64,000 nt of DNA from Stenotrophomonas sp. Ste86 (lineage in GTDB: Bacteria; Pseudomonadota; Gammaproteobacteria; Xanthomonadales; Xanthomonadaceae), in the NCBI RefSeq assembly GCF_024519465.1, contig NZ_JALJRW010000012.1, forward strand, positions 1 to 64,000, written 5' to 3'. The notes under the pieces were generated by a model. It worked only from the letters and a program-made list of their open reading frames with translations. It ran no database searches and had not been told where the DNA came from. A program made the position numbers and the translations under genes. Below are positions 53,120 through 62,584 of this stretch, in pieces (the first letter of the stretch is position 1; each line of letters opens with the position of its first letter).

Positions 53120-54487
53120 ATGAGCGCCGACCGTTTCGTTTCACCCGACGATATCCGCAGCCTGTTCGCCCAGGCGATGTCCACCATGTACCGCACCGAA
53201 GTGCCGCTCTACGGCACCCTGGTCGACCTGGTGGCCGAGATCAACGACGCCGTCCTCACCGCCGATCCGGCGCTGGTGGCCCAGCTGGACCGCAATGACG
53301 AACGCGCACGCCTGGACCAGGAACGCCACGGCGCCATCCGCGTCGGCACCGCCGAGGAACTGGCCACGCTCGGTCGCCTGTTCGCGGTCATGGGCATGCA
53401 CCCGGTGGGCTATTACGACCTGTCGGTGGCCGGCGTGCCGGTGCATTCCACCGCGTTCCGCCCGCGCACGGCCAAGGCGCTCGCACACAACCCGTTCCGC
53501 GTGTTCACCTCGCTGCTGCGGCTGGAGCTGATCGACGACGCCGCACTGCGCGACGAATCGGCACGCATCCTCGCCAAGCGCCGCATCTTCACCGATACCG
53601 CGCTGGCGTTGATCGCGCAGGCCGAGCGCGATGGAGGCCTGGACGAAACCGACGCCCGTCGCTTCGTCATCGAAGCGCTGGAAACCTTCCGCTGGCACGG
53701 CGATGCCACCGTGTCGCTGGCCACCTACCATGCGCTGCATGACGCGCATCGGCTGGTCGCCGACGTGGTCAGCTTCCGCGGCCCACACATCAACCACCTC
53801 ACCCCGCGCACGCTGGACATCGACGCCGCCCAGGCCGGCATGCTCGCTCGGGGTATCGACGCCAAGGCCGTGGTCGAAGGCCCGCCGCCGCGTCGCTGCC
53901 CGATCCTGCTGCGCCAGACCAGCTTCAAGGCCTTGGAAGAGACCGTGCGTTTCCCGTCGGGTGATGCGGCCTTTGCGGGCACCCACACCGCACGCTTCGG
54001 CGAAATCGAACAACGCGGCCTGGCGCTCACCCCCAAGGGCCGCGCGCTGTACGACCAGCTGCTGGCCCAGGCACGCGACAGCGGCGGCGCGGGCAGCACC
54101 GGCCAGGACTACCCGACGCGCCTGGCGGCCGCCTTCACCGCCTTCCCGGACGACCACGACACCCTACGCCGCGAAGGCCTCGGCTATTACCGCTACGCCC
54201 TCACCGATGCCGGCCGCAGCAACCCGGCTGCCATCGGTGATCTGCCGGCCGAAGCGCTGATCGCCGCCGGCCTGGCCAGCGCCGACCCGATCGTCTACGA
54301 AGATTTCCTGCCGGTCAGTGCCGCGGGCATCTTCCAGTCCAACCTTGGCGGCGAAGAGCAGCGCGCCTATGCCGCGCATGACAACCGCGACGCGTTCGAG
54401 CAGGCGTTGGGCATGCGGGTCGAAGACGAGTTCGCCATCTACGACCGTCTGCAGGCCGAATCGTTGGCGACCCTGCGCTCCGCCTGA
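53120..54487 (+). CDS. 2-oxoadipate dioxygenase/decarboxylase (HglS/YdcJ, DUF1338)
   Basis: 455 aa. DUF1338 protein with VOC-like metal fold. Candidate iron ligands are His94 in MGMHPVGYYDLS and His223/His226 in RGPHINHLTPRTLDID. Members convert 2-oxoadipate to D-2-hydroxyglutarate in lysine breakdown. No other lysine-catabolism genes are near, so the substrate rests on the family. The full expected length is present. Confidence 0.85.
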   Translation: MSADRFVSPDDIRSLFAQAMSTMYRTEVPLYGTLVDLVAEINDAVLTADPALVAQLDRNDERARLDQERHGAIRVGTAEELATLGRLFAVMGMHPVGYYDLSVAGVPVHSTAFRPRTAKALAHNPFRVFTSLLRLELIDDAALRDESARILAKRRIFTDTALALIAQAERDGGLDETDARRFVIEALETFRWHGDATVSLATYHALHDAHRLVADVVSFRGPHINHLTPRTLDIDAAQAGMLARGIDAKAVVEGPPPRRCPILLRQTSFKALEETVRFPSGDAAFAGTHTARFGEIEQRGLALTPKGRALYDQLLAQARDSGGAGSTGQDYPTRLAAAFTAFPDDHDTLRREGLGYYRYALTDAGRSNPAAIGDLPAEALIAAGLASADPIVYEDFLPVSAAGIFQSNLGGEEQRAYAAHDNRDAFEQALGMRVEDEFAIYDRLQAESLATLRSA

Positions 54488-54627
54488 GGTAGGGGCGCAT
54501 CCCGATCGACCGCCGTGGCATCCGCCGCGATTGATGAGGGGGGAGCACGACGCTACGCGGGTGGCCGGGTGTGCAGGCCGTTTGGATGGGCTTGGCGTCT
54601 CCGATCGGGCTGGTCGCGAGCGTGTGG

Positions 54628-54726
54628 GCCCCTTAGCAGCCGGTAGGCCCCTGGCGCAAATGTCCCCCGGCCGCGTGGCGGCCTCCTCCTTTATTTTGCC
54701 CAGGAGCCTACCGGCTGCTAAGGGGC
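54628..54726. repeat. Hairpin element A, 27-bp arms with a conserved cap
   Basis: Left arm 54628-54654 and right arm 54700-54726 are complementary over 27 bp with a single G-U. The cap between reads AAATGTCC...CGGC...GGCCTCCTCC-TTTATTTTGCC. It shares this cap with element B but not the arms. The stretch 54488-54627 shows nothing else. Confidence 0.75.
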
Positions 54727-54770
54727 TCGGCTTGCGGTATGCAGGCGGAAGCCAGGCTTTTCTGGACTTG

Positions 54771-54898
54771 GTCGGTGGGTCGGGCGTTGGGCCCCGATGC
54801 CCTTGGAGGCGAAATAAAGGGGGAGGTGGCGGCCGCAGGCCGACGCCGGAGGACATTCGCCGGAAAGGGCATCGGGGCCCAACGCCCGACCCGCCGAC
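54771..54898. repeat. Hairpin element B, 34-bp arms with the same cap, opposite orientation
   Basis: Left arm 54771-54804 and right arm 54865-54898 are complementary over 34 bp with a single wobble. Read on the minus strand the cap is GAATGTCC-TCCGGC...GGCCGCC...CCTCCCCCTTTATTTCGCC, aligning closely with element A. The arms (GTCGGTGGGTCGG...) have no similarity to those of A. No open frame here is convincing. Confidence 0.75.
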
Positions 54899-54960
54899 GG
54901 CTGTGCCTGGAAAGCGTCATGGCACGTTTCTGCTTGCCCCGCATATCGGCGAAGCGCCTT

Positions 54961-54988
54961 GAAAAAGGCCGGGCAACTGCCCGGCCTT
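54961..54988 (-). terminator. Rho-independent terminator of the CoA-transferase gene
   Basis: AAGGCCGGGC (54965-54974), loop AACT, GCCCGGCCTT (54979-54988); on the minus strand followed by TTTTTC. Confidence 0.85.
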
Positions 54989-54994
54989 CCTGCT

Positions 54995-56509
54995 TCACAC
55001 CTTCATTGTCCCGGTGTCCAACCACCGCTGATGCCAGGACAGCGCTTCGGGCAGCAGGTGCGGGGTGTGCTTGCCATAACTGTCACGGCTGGCGCGGTCG
55101 AAATAATCGTTGAGCTGGTCGCGGAAATCCGGGTGCGCACAATTGTCGATCACTACCCGCGCGCGCTTGCGCGGCGTCAACCCGCGCAGATCGGCCAAGC
55201 CCTGCTCGGTCACGATCACCGACACATCGTGCTCGGTGTGGTCCACGTGGCTCACCATCGGCACGATCGCCGAGATGCTGCCGTTCTTGGCCGTCGACGG
55301 GCTCAGGAATGCCGACAGGAACCCGTTGCGCGCGAAGTCGCCCGAGCCGCCGATGCCGTTCATGATCCGGCTGCCCATCACGTGGGTGGAATTGACGTTG
55401 CCGTACAGGTCCGCCTCGATCATCCCGTTCATGCCGATGCAGCCCAGGCGGCGCACCAGTTCGGGATGGTTGGAGATTTCCTGCGTGCGCATGATGATGC
55501 GCTCGCGGTAGAAATCGATGTTCGCCTTGAACGCCTCGTTGGCCTGCGGGCTCAACGCGAAACCGGTACACGAGGCATAGCTCAGCACGCCATCACGCAG
55601 CAGGTCGAGCATGCCGTCCTGGATCACCTCGGTGAACGCAGCCAGGTCGCGGAAGCCGCTCCTGGCCAATCCCGCCAGCACCGCATTGGGAATGTTGCCC
55701 ACGCCGCTCTGCAGCGGCAGCAGGTTGGCCGGCAGTCGGCCCTTGGCGACTTCGTGCTTGAGGAAGTCGATCAGGTATTGGGCAATCTGCTCGCTGGTCG
55801 CATCGATCGGACTGAACGGGCTGTTGCGGTCCGGACCGTTGGTGCGCACCACCGCCACGATCTTGTCCGGGTCGCAGCGCAGCGAGGTTTCGCCGATGCG
55901 GTCGTTGGCGTGCACCAGCGGGATCGGCTTGCGGTGCGGCGGCAGCGCGGTGCCGTAGTAGATGTCATGCATGCCATCCACGCCGGCCGGCTGCCACGCG
56001 TTGACCTCGATGATCACCTTCTTGGCCAGGTCCAGCCAGGTCTTGTTGTTGCCCACCGACGTGGACGGTACCAGTGAGCCGTCCTCGCGGATCGCCGACA
56101 CCTCCACCACCGCCGTATCGATCTCGCCATAGAACCCGAACCACACGTGCTGGGCCACATGGCTGAGGTGGATGTCGATGTAGTCCAGCTTGCCCTCGTT
56201 GATGCGGTTGCGCGCATCCGGGTCGCTCTGGAAAGGCATGCGCATGGCGATGCCGTCGGCCTTGGCCAGCGCGCCATCCAGCTCCGGCGCGGTCGAGGCC
56301 CCGGTCATCAGGCTGATCTGGAAAGGCAGGCCCTGGGCGTGCACCGTCTCGATGCGCTGGGCCAGCGCGACCGGCACCGCCTTGGGGTAACCGGAGCCGG
56401 TGAACCCGCTCATGGCGACGGTTTCACCGGGCTGAATCAGCGCGGCGGCGGCTTCGGCGGATACAACGCGGTCACGCAGACGCGCGTCGGCAATGCGATC
56501 GACAGACAT
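54995..56509 (-). CDS. Succinyl-CoA:acetate CoA-transferase (acetyl-CoA hydrolase family)
   Basis: 504 aa from ATG 56509 (MSVDRIADARLRDRV); an earlier in-frame start is unlikely. Class I CoA-transferase of the AarC/Ach1 type. The catalytic Glu is at residue 294 in AFTEVIQDG, the same number as in AarC. Oxyanion and CoA-site pieces VGNIPNAVL and GSRIMNGIGGSGDFARN are present. Moves CoA from succinyl-CoA to acetate, bypassing succinyl-CoA synthetase. Monocistronic. Confidence 0.9.
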   Translation of the reverse strand: MSVDRIADARLRDRVVSAEAAAALIQPGETVAMSGFTGSGYPKAVPVALAQRIETVHAQGLPFQISLMTGASTAPELDGALAKADGIAMRMPFQSDPDARNRINEGKLDYIDIHLSHVAQHVWFGFYGEIDTAVVEVSAIREDGSLVPSTSVGNNKTWLDLAKKVIIEVNAWQPAGVDGMHDIYYGTALPPHRKPIPLVHANDRIGETSLRCDPDKIVAVVRTNGPDRNSPFSPIDATSEQIAQYLIDFLKHEVAKGRLPANLLPLQSGVGNIPNAVLAGLARSGFRDLAAFTEVIQDGMLDLLRDGVLSYASCTGFALSPQANEAFKANIDFYRERIIMRTQEISNHPELVRRLGCIGMNGMIEADLYGNVNSTHVMGSRIMNGIGGSGDFARNGFLSAFLSPSTAKNGSISAIVPMVSHVDHTEHDVSVIVTEQGLADLRGLTPRKRARVVIDNCAHPDFRDQLNDYFDRASRDSYGKHTPHLLPEALSWHQRWLDTGTMKV

Positions 56510-56616
56510 GACGACAACGTTTTTGGGGGGATCTGCATTATCGGCGATCCACGCAGCGCCGGGGGTGCGACCAAGGTGGGATGGCAATCGCCGCTGTTGC
56601 AGGTCCCTGTTCAGTT

Positions 56617-56647
56617 TTGCAAGGACTTCTGTACCCGCAAGTATTGT
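56617..56647 (+). promoter_or_regulatory. Weak candidate promoter of a second small RNA
   Basis: TTGCAA (56617-56622), 19 bp, TATTGT (56642-56647). Spacing is longer than ideal. Predicted start about 56655. Confidence 0.3.
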
Positions 56648-56654
56648 TTTGCAG

Positions 56655-56756
56655 TGCAGCGTGCAACTTCTTCGCCGACCCTAGAAGATCGACCTGCATC
56701 CCGACGTGGGGGAGGGAGCAGAGCCCGCTGGCAGTTCGCTGCAAGCGGGCTTTTTT
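56655..56756 (+). ncRNA. Candidate small RNA ending in a UUCG terminator
   Basis: No plus-strand gene lies between the minus-strand CoA-transferase gene (start 56509) and glnE (56883), yet a strong plus-strand terminator stands at 56722-56756. The sequence before it has a G-rich run (GTGGGGGAGGGAG). The 5' end is guessed from a weak promoter. Confidence 0.4.
56722..56756 (+). terminator. Strong rho-independent terminator with TTCG tetraloop
   Basis: GCCCGCT-G-GCAG, TTCG, CTGC-A-AGCGGGC (56723-56750): 11 paired bases with one G-A mismatch, then TTTTTT. Confidence 0.85.
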
Positions 56757-56882
56757 ATGTCTCACCTCCGGAGAATCGGGGCGCCGCCCGGTCTGATGCG
56801 TCGACGCGCGCGGGCATGAACGCCCAACCGGTGAACCTGCTTTGTTGCCCGGTGCGCCACGCATGCCCTGCATAATCCCCGC

Positions 56883-59705
56883 ATGCCGATTACCGCCGAC
56901 GCCGTCCCCGCCACCCTCGTCCCCCTGGTTGACCGCGCCGTGGCGCGCCTGGCCCTGTCGCTCAACGAGGGCGGCCATTGGCCTCCTTCGGCAGACGTGC
57001 TCGATCAGGTGCGTCTGCTGGCCATCACCAGCGATTTCGCCATCGACACCCTGTGCCGCCAGCCGGCACTGCTGTCGCAGCTGACCCTGCCGGGCTGCCC
57101 GCCGCTGCCACTGCCCACGCTGGATCCGCAGCAACCCAGCGAGTGGCAGCAGCGCCTGCGTCGCTATCGCACCGCCGCCTCCACCCGGCTGATCTGGCGC
57201 GATCTGGCCGGATTGGACGACGTGCCGGCCACGCTGGCCGGCGCCACCGCCCTGGCCGAAGACTGCCTGGGCATCGGCCTGGCCGCGCTCGAACAGGAAT
57301 TCGCCGGTCGTCACGGTGTGGTCCGCGCCGGCGATGGCAGCGCGCAGCAGCTGGTGGTGTTCGGGCTGGGCAAGCTCGGTGGTGGCGAACTCAACTTCAG
57401 CTCCGACGTCGACCTGGTCTACGCCTACCCGCAGGGCGGCGAGTCCGACGGCGCCCGCCCGCTCGCCGCCGAGGAATATTTCGCCCGGCTCGGCCAGCGC
57501 CTGGCCAAGCTGCTGGATGAAACCACCGTGGACGGCTTCAGCCACCGCGTCGACCTGCGCCTGCGCCCGTTCGGCAATGCCGGCCGGGTGGCGCTGTCGT
57601 TCGCCGGCATGGACCAGTATTTCCAGCGCGAAGGCCGCGATTGGGAGCGCTACGCCTGGCTCAAGGCGCGCGCGGTGGCCGGCGACATCGCCGCCGGTGA
57701 AGCGTGGCTGCAGACCCTGCGCCCGTTCGTGTACCGCCGCTACCTCGACTTCACCGCACTTGATGGCCTGCGCGAGATGAAAGCGGCGATCACCGCCGAG
57801 GTCTCGCGCCGCGACATGTTCGATGACATCAAGCGCGGCCCCGGTGGCATCCGAGAGATCGAGTTCCTGTCGCAGGCCCTGCAGCTCATCCGCGGCGGCC
57901 GCGAAGCCAGCCTGCGCGAGCGTCGCCTGCTGCATGCACTGCCGGCGCTGGTGGCCTGCGGGCAGATGGCCGCGCAGGATGGTGACGACCTGCTCCACGC
58001 CTATGCCCACCTGCGGCGGCTGGAAAACCGCCTGCAGATGCTGCGCGACGCGCAGACCCACGCCCTGCCCACCGACCCGATCGACCGCCTGCGCATCGCC
58101 ACCGGGTTGGGGTATGCCGACTGGGATGCGCTGCTCGCCGCGCTCGATGTGCAGCGCCACCGCGTCAGCACCGAGTTCGCCGCGTTGCTGGCCCCGCGCA
58201 AGGGCCAGGCCGCTCCGGATGCGCTGGCCAACTATTGGCGCGGCCTGCCCGACAACGGCAGTGCCGAGGTGCTGGCCGACGCCGGCTTCCACGACCCGCA
58301 CAGTGCCGACCAGTCGCTGCGCGATTTCGCCCAGTCACTCGGGGTGAAGTCGCTGTCGGACAACGCGCGCGCGCGGCTCGATCGCGTGCTGCCAGCACTG
58401 CTGCACGCCGCCACCCGCTCACCGCATCCCGATGCCGCACTCAAGCGCGTGCTCGGCCTGCTGCAGGCGGTCCTGCGCCGCACCAGCTATCTGGCGCTGC
58501 TGGACGAACAACCCAGCGCGCTGGCCCGCCTGGTCGACGTGCTCGCGCGCAGCGCGCTGCTGGCCGAACGACTGGCCGCGTACCCCTTGCTGCTGGACGA
58601 ACTGCTCGACGTGCGCGTCTCCGGGCCGATGCCCGATGCCACCGGCATGCAGGCCGAGTGCGATGCCGCCCTGGCCATCGACGACCCCGAAGCGGCGCTG
58701 CGCATGCTCAACGAAACCCGCCTGGCGCTCAGCTTCCGCATGGCCCTGGCCACGCTGGATGGCCGCCAGCGCGCGGTGGATACCACCCGTCAGCTGGCCG
58801 AACTGGCGCAGGCCGTGGTGGTCACCGCATTGGCCCTGGTGCAGGCGGACCTGCAGCGCGCGCACGGCGTCATCCCCGGCGGGCGCTTTGCGATCATCGG
58901 CTACGGCAGCCTCGGCGGGCTGGAACTGGGCTTCGGTTCGGACCTGGATCTGGTGTTCCTGTACGACCACCCGGCCGACCAGGACAGCAGCGACGGCGCG
59001 CGCCCGCTGGATCCCGGCCGCTGGTACGCACGCCTGGCGCAGAAGGTGATGGCCCTGCTCGGCGCGGTCACCGCCGCCGGCCGCCTGTACGACATCGACG
59101 TGCGCCTGCGTCCCGATGGCGGCAAGGGCGCGCTGGTGTCCTCGCTGGCCAGCTATACCGAATACCAGCGCGAGCGCGCCTGGACCTGGGAACACCAGGC
59201 GCTGGTGCGCGCGCGCGGCATTGCCGGTGACGCCTCGCTGCTGGCCGATTTCGAACGCGTCCGCGCCGATACCCTGGCGCGCCCGCGCGACAACGCCGTG
59301 CTCTACGCCGACGTGCTCAAGATGCGCGCACGCATGCGCACCGAACTGGACCGCAGCGATGCCGCACGGCTGGACCTCAAGCAGGGCGCAGGCGGCATCG
59401 TCGACCTCGAATTCCTGCTGCAGACCGGCGTCCTCGACCGTGCCGCCACGCACCCGCATACGGTGCAACCGCGCGACACCCCCAGCCTGATCGACGCCCT
59501 GGCCGACATCGCCTGGCTACCCGGCGGCACCCGCAGCGGCCTGCACGACGCGCACGCCGCGTTGCTGGACGTCGGCCTGGCCTGCACCCTCGACCGCCGC
59601 CCGCGCCTGGCCGCGCCAACCCCGGCACTGGAAGAAGCCCGCGCGGTGATCAGCGCCGCCTGCGACGCGGCCGGCCTACCGTTCCAGGCCGCATCCGCAG
59701 GGTAG
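56883..59705 (+). CDS. glnE: Bifunctional glutamine synthetase adenylyltransferase/deadenylase
   Basis: 940 aa, full length. Two nucleotidyltransferase domains: N-terminal adenylyl removase with [20 protein letters not shown] near 161 and C-terminal adenylyltransferase with [20 protein letters not shown] near 674; each is followed by helical GlnE domains. Tunes glutamine synthetase under PII control. No ribosome site precedes the ATG; CATAAT ends 6 bp before it, so the message may be leaderless. Confidence 0.97.
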   Translation: MPITADAVPATLVPLVDRAVARLALSLNEGGHWPPSADVLDQVRLLAITSDFAIDTLCRQPALLSQLTLPGCPPLPLPTLDPQQPSEWQQRLRRYRTAASTRLIWRDLAGLDDVPATLAGATALAEDCLGIGLAALEQEFAGRHGVVRAGDGSAQQLVVFGLGKLGGGELNFSSDVDLVYAYPQGGESDGARPLAAEEYFARLGQRLAKLLDETTVDGFSHRVDLRLRPFGNAGRVALSFAGMDQYFQREGRDWERYAWLKARAVAGDIAAGEAWLQTLRPFVYRRYLDFTALDGLREMKAAITAEVSRRDMFDDIKRGPGGIREIEFLSQALQLIRGGREASLRERRLLHALPALVACGQMAAQDGDDLLHAYAHLRRLENRLQMLRDAQTHALPTDPIDRLRIATGLGYADWDALLAALDVQRHRVSTEFAALLAPRKGQAAPDALANYWRGLPDNGSAEVLADAGFHDPHSADQSLRDFAQSLGVKSLSDNARARLDRVLPALLHAATRSPHPDAALKRVLGLLQAVLRRTSYLALLDEQPSALARLVDVLARSALLAERLAAYPLLLDELLDVRVSGPMPDATGMQAECDAALAIDDPEAALRMLNETRLALSFRMALATLDGRQRAVDTTRQLAELAQAVVVTALALVQADLQRAHGVIPGGRFAIIGYGSLGGLELGFGSDLDLVFLYDHPADQDSSDGARPLDPGRWYARLAQKVMALLGAVTAAGRLYDIDVRLRPDGGKGALVSSLASYTEYQRERAWTWEHQALVRARGIAGDASLLADFERVRADTLARPRDNAVLYADVLKMRARMRTELDRSDAARLDLKQGAGGIVDLEFLLQTGVLDRAATHPHTVQPRDTPSLIDALADIAWLPGGTRSGLHDAHAALLDVGLACTLDRRPRLAAPTPALEEARAVISAACDAAGLPFQAASAG

Positions 59706-59882
59706 AGCCACCCCATGGGTGGCTGCTTTTCGCCCCGCACCGCGAAGCCACCCATGGGGTGGCTCTACCTCGAGGCACCTCGAAGGCACCCGTGCGGCGG
59801 CGTGACCTATCGGCACCGCGAAGACACCCATGTGGCGCCGTGACCTATCCGGCACCGCGAAGCCACCCATCGGCTGGCGCTA
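59702..59882. repeat. REP palindromes (CACCC/GGGTG family), some degraded
   Basis: 59702-59726 (GTAGAGCC head) and 59747-59768 (reverse) are intact; 59860-59882 is a decayed copy that overlaps the end of the transporter gene. CGAAG-ACACCC or CGAAG-CCACCC pieces recur between them. They separate convergent glnE and the transporter gene. Confidence 0.75.
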
Positions 59883-60434
59883 CGCCGTACGCGGCGCCAT
59901 CTTCCACAGCAACGCGCGGAACGGGGCCAGCAGGAACACCCCGATGGCCAGCTTCACCGCCAGATCGCCCGCGGCCCAGCTCACCCACGGCAGGCTGGAG
60001 CCGGCAAACGCGATGCTCCAGAAGATCGTCGTATCCAGCGTCGCGCTGCAGGTCGTGGCCACCATCGGCGCACGCCACCAGTGCCCGCGGCGCAGCCGGT
60101 CGAACACGGTGATGTCCAGCAGCTGGGCGGCGATGAAGGCCAGGCACGAGGCCACCGCAATGCGCGGCGTGGCGATCCAGATCGACAGCAGCACCGCCAA
60201 CGCGAAACCGGCCCAGGCCACCTTGCGCGCGGCCTGCGGCCCGAAGCGGCGGTTGATCAGGTTGCTCACCAGGAACGCCACCGGATAGCTGAAGGCGCCC
60301 CAGGTCAGCCAATCGTTGATCGGGTACTGCACCAGCACGTTGCTGCCCAGCACCACCACGCCCATGGCCAGCACCGCCAGCAGCAGCGACGGCACGGTCA
60401 ACGGGGCAAAGGCAATGGCAGGACGCTCAGACAC
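59880..60434 (-). CDS. Queuosine precursor transporter (YhhQ/VUT family)
   Basis: 184 aa, six membrane helices. VUT signatures NDWLTWGAFSYPVAFLVSNLINRRFG and AFIAAQLLDITVFDRLRR. Imports preQ0/preQ1 for tRNA queuosine. Its 3' end runs into a degraded REP element, so the last residues (WKMAPRTA) may be partly repeat-derived. Confidence 0.88.
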   Translation of the reverse strand: MSERPAIAFAPLTVPSLLLAVLAMGVVVLGSNVLVQYPINDWLTWGAFSYPVAFLVSNLINRRFGPQAARKVAWAGFALAVLLSIWIATPRIAVASCLAFIAAQLLDITVFDRLRRGHWWRAPMVATTCSATLDTTIFWSIAFAGSSLPWVSWAAGDLAVKLAIGVFLLAPFRALLWKMAPRTA

Positions 60435-60509
60435 GGCGCACCAGGGAAGTCAGGGAAGCGGCGGATTATCCGGGCTTGGGCGGGCCGGGGCCAGCCCAGG
60501 CCGGTTCAT

Positions 60510-61034
60510 CTAGAAGCGTTCGCTCATGCTGGAGGCCGCCGCGCCGGTGGTCGGCAGGAACGCCAGTGCCGTGCCATGGGCGTTGGCCACCGTCCAGCCG
60601 GCACCGGCCGGGGTCGGGATGAATTCCAGCACGTCGCCGGTCTTCACGCCTGCGGCCGGGTTGTCGGCGCGTGCCGGCCATTCCACCACCGCCAGTTCCT
60701 CCGGCGCCTGCGGGTTCTTCAGGTCCACCCGGTAGCTGCCGTCGGTTTGGTGCGCCACGCGCGCCACGGTCAGCGGCGGCAGCGGGCCGGCCTTCTTCGC
60801 TTCGGCCCGGGCCATGCGGTTGTGCGGCATGGAGGCGTCATGCAGCTCGCTCACCCCCAGCGCACTCAGCCACACCGGCGCGGTAATCACCGCCAGGCTG
60901 ACCACCGAAGTGGTCAACACACTGCTGGTCACCGGCGAGGCGTGGCTCAGGTTCTGCGCCGTGGCGGGCAGGGCGGTGGCCATCAACGCCAGCGCCAGCA
61001 GCGACGCGCGCGCAACGGGTCCAATACGTTTCAT
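60510..61034 (-). CDS. Exported hypothetical protein, paralogue 1
   Basis: 174 aa from ATG 61034. Signal peptide ends ATA-QNLS. Then SPVTSSVLTTSVVSLAVITAPVWLSALG (a hydrophobic segment that could be a membrane helix), a conserved EAKKAGPLPPLTV and a small beta domain (NPQAPEELAVVEWPARADNP, AGAGWTVANAHGTALAFLPT). About half identical to the gene upstream, which it follows after 43 bp. Function unknown. Confidence 0.7.
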   Translation of the reverse strand: MKRIGPVARASLLALALMATALPATAQNLSHASPVTSSVLTTSVVSLAVITAPVWLSALGVSELHDASMPHNRMARAEAKKAGPLPPLTVARVAHQTDGSYRVDLKNPQAPEELAVVEWPARADNPAAGVKTGDVLEFIPTPAGAGWTVANAHGTALAFLPTTGAAASSMSERF

Positions 61035-61077
61035 GCAGCCGCGCCTTTCGCCCTGCAACCCGATTGCCGGACACCGC

Positions 61078-61605
61078 CTACCACTGCGCGCTCGGTTCGC
61101 TGTTCTGGGCCACGGTCGCATCGGTGGGCAGGAACGCCAGCGCCGCGCCATCGGTCGTGGCCACGGTCCAGCCGGCGCCACCCTGGGAGGGCGTAAAGGC
61201 CAGCACGTCGCCCACCTTCACCGCATCCACCGGGTTATCGGCGCGCGCCGGCCAGGCCAGCACCGCCAGATCGTCCGGCGCCTGCGGGTTCTGCAGTGCC
61301 AGTTGCACGCCGCCTTCGGCGGTGCGTTCCACCTTCTCCACGGTCAGCGGCGGCAGCGGCCCGGCTTTTTTCGCCTCGGCACGCGCGCGGCTGCGTCGGG
61401 CCGAACCGTCGCTGGCCTTGCTCAAGCCGGCCGAAACCAGCCAGATCGGCGCGGTCACCACCACCACGCTCATCACCGAGGTGACGATGACGCTGCTGGC
61501 CACCGGGTGCTGCTGGCTCAGTTCCTCTGCCGAGGCGGGCAGGCTGGAGGCGCACAGCGCAACAGCCAGCAAGGGTGAAACGGCCAGTCGGGAAATCCGT
61601 GTCAT
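61078..61605 (-). CDS. Exported hypothetical protein, paralogue 2
   Basis: 175 aa from ATG 61605 (AGGAG before it). Same plan as its neighbour: signal (SLPASA-EEL), HPVASSVIVTSVMSVVVVTAPIWLVSAG, ARAEAKKAGPLPPLTVEKV, NPQAPDDLAVLAWPARADNPVDAVKVGDVLAF, GGAGWTVATTDGAALAFLPT. A tandem duplication that has diverged. No known family seen. Confidence 0.7.
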   Translation of the reverse strand: MTRISRLAVSPLLAVALCASSLPASAEELSQQHPVASSVIVTSVMSVVVVTAPIWLVSAGLSKASDGSARRSRARAEAKKAGPLPPLTVEKVERTAEGGVQLALQNPQAPDDLAVLAWPARADNPVDAVKVGDVLAFTPSQGGAGWTVATTDGAALAFLPTDATVAQNSEPSAQW

Positions 61606-61669
61606 GGGCAACTCCTGCGTACGTCGATATGGGGGGCAGTATGCCTGCACCGTCTCCGGTGCAGCGGTC

Positions 61670-62533
61670 TCACGGCTTGGGCGCGGTAATGCCGTCCACC
61701 GGCACGTGCGCGATCGGCAACTCCATCTGCAGGCCCTTCTGCTGCTGCACGAAGTCGAACACCGACTCCACCGTCACCACCGAATAGTTGCCGGAGATGC
61801 GCTCGCTGGCCGGGTGGTCGGTAACGGCGGCATTGGGCACGAAGAACCGCGCGCCCAGGCGCTTGCCCACGCCGATGTGCAGCGTGCTGGGCCGGTACTG
61901 GTGGTCCTTCAGCCACGCCTGCACCTGGGTGCGGTTGACGATCAAGGTGTTGTCTTCGAGTTGGGCCATGGCCGCGGCCAGCACTTCGAGCACCCACTGG
62001 TTGGAGTTCTGGTAGTCGGTGCTGAAGGGGTAGGCCACCACGCTGTAGCGCGCCTCGTGCAGGGCGCGCGCCTGGATCGCCGGCTTGGTCAGCATCGCCT
62101 TGAGTGCAGCGCGCAGCGCAGGCGTCGGCACGCCGATGCGCAGATCGGTATGCGCGGACGTTTCGCCGATGAAGGTGCCCACGCCCTCGCGGAACAGATG
62201 GGATGCATCGGTCTTGCACGGATTGAGCAGGTGCACCGCGCGCCACTGGCCATCCTCTTCGCGCAGCAGGAAGGCCACATGGCTGTGGCGCAGGCCGTAC
62301 TTGCTCAGGTCCTGGCCGCCACGCGCGATCAGCACGACGTCCACATCCTCCAGCGCATCCAGCGTCTCGGTGGTGGCCAGCGCCACGTCGAACATCGAGG
62401 CCAGGGCGGCCGGTGTCGGATAGCGCTCCACGCACTGCGGCTCGGCCTGCGCGCTCGCCACCGCACCCAGCAATACACCGCACAGCACGAGGCGACGCAG
62501 GCGTTTGATCAGCGGGCGAGGGGCATCATCCAT
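61670..62533 (-). CDS. DUF2145 domain-containing exported protein
   Basis: 287 aa. Signal segment (LVLCGVLLGAVASAQA). DUF2145 features: DVVLIARGGQDLSKYGLRHSHVAFLLRE near the start and PFSTDYQNSNQWVLEVLAAA in the middle; such proteins have an NlpC/P60-like look (conserved His in HSHVAF) but no proven enzyme activity. Upstream of the paralogue pair with 64 bp between and probably in the same transcript. Confidence 0.75.
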   Translation of the reverse strand: MDDAPRPLIKRLRRLVLCGVLLGAVASAQAEPQCVERYPTPAALASMFDVALATTETLDALEDVDVVLIARGGQDLSKYGLRHSHVAFLLREEDGQWRAVHLLNPCKTDASHLFREGVGTFIGETSAHTDLRIGVPTPALRAALKAMLTKPAIQARALHEARYSVVAYPFSTDYQNSNQWVLEVLAAAMAQLEDNTLIVNRTQVQAWLKDHQYRPSTLHIGVGKRLGARFFVPNAAVTDHPASERISGNYSVVTVESVFDFVQQQKGLQMELPIAHVPVDGITAPKP

Positions 62534-62584
62534 GGCGTGTGTTCTCCAGCGGCACCGTGCCGCCGGCGCATCATAGCGCCGCGA

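Noticed and set aside
54164-54856. 230-codon minus-strand frame through the dioxygenase end and hairpin region
   Set aside because: It reads across both large hairpins and antisense to the dioxygenase gene. Low-complexity Pro/Arg sequence; no start signal.
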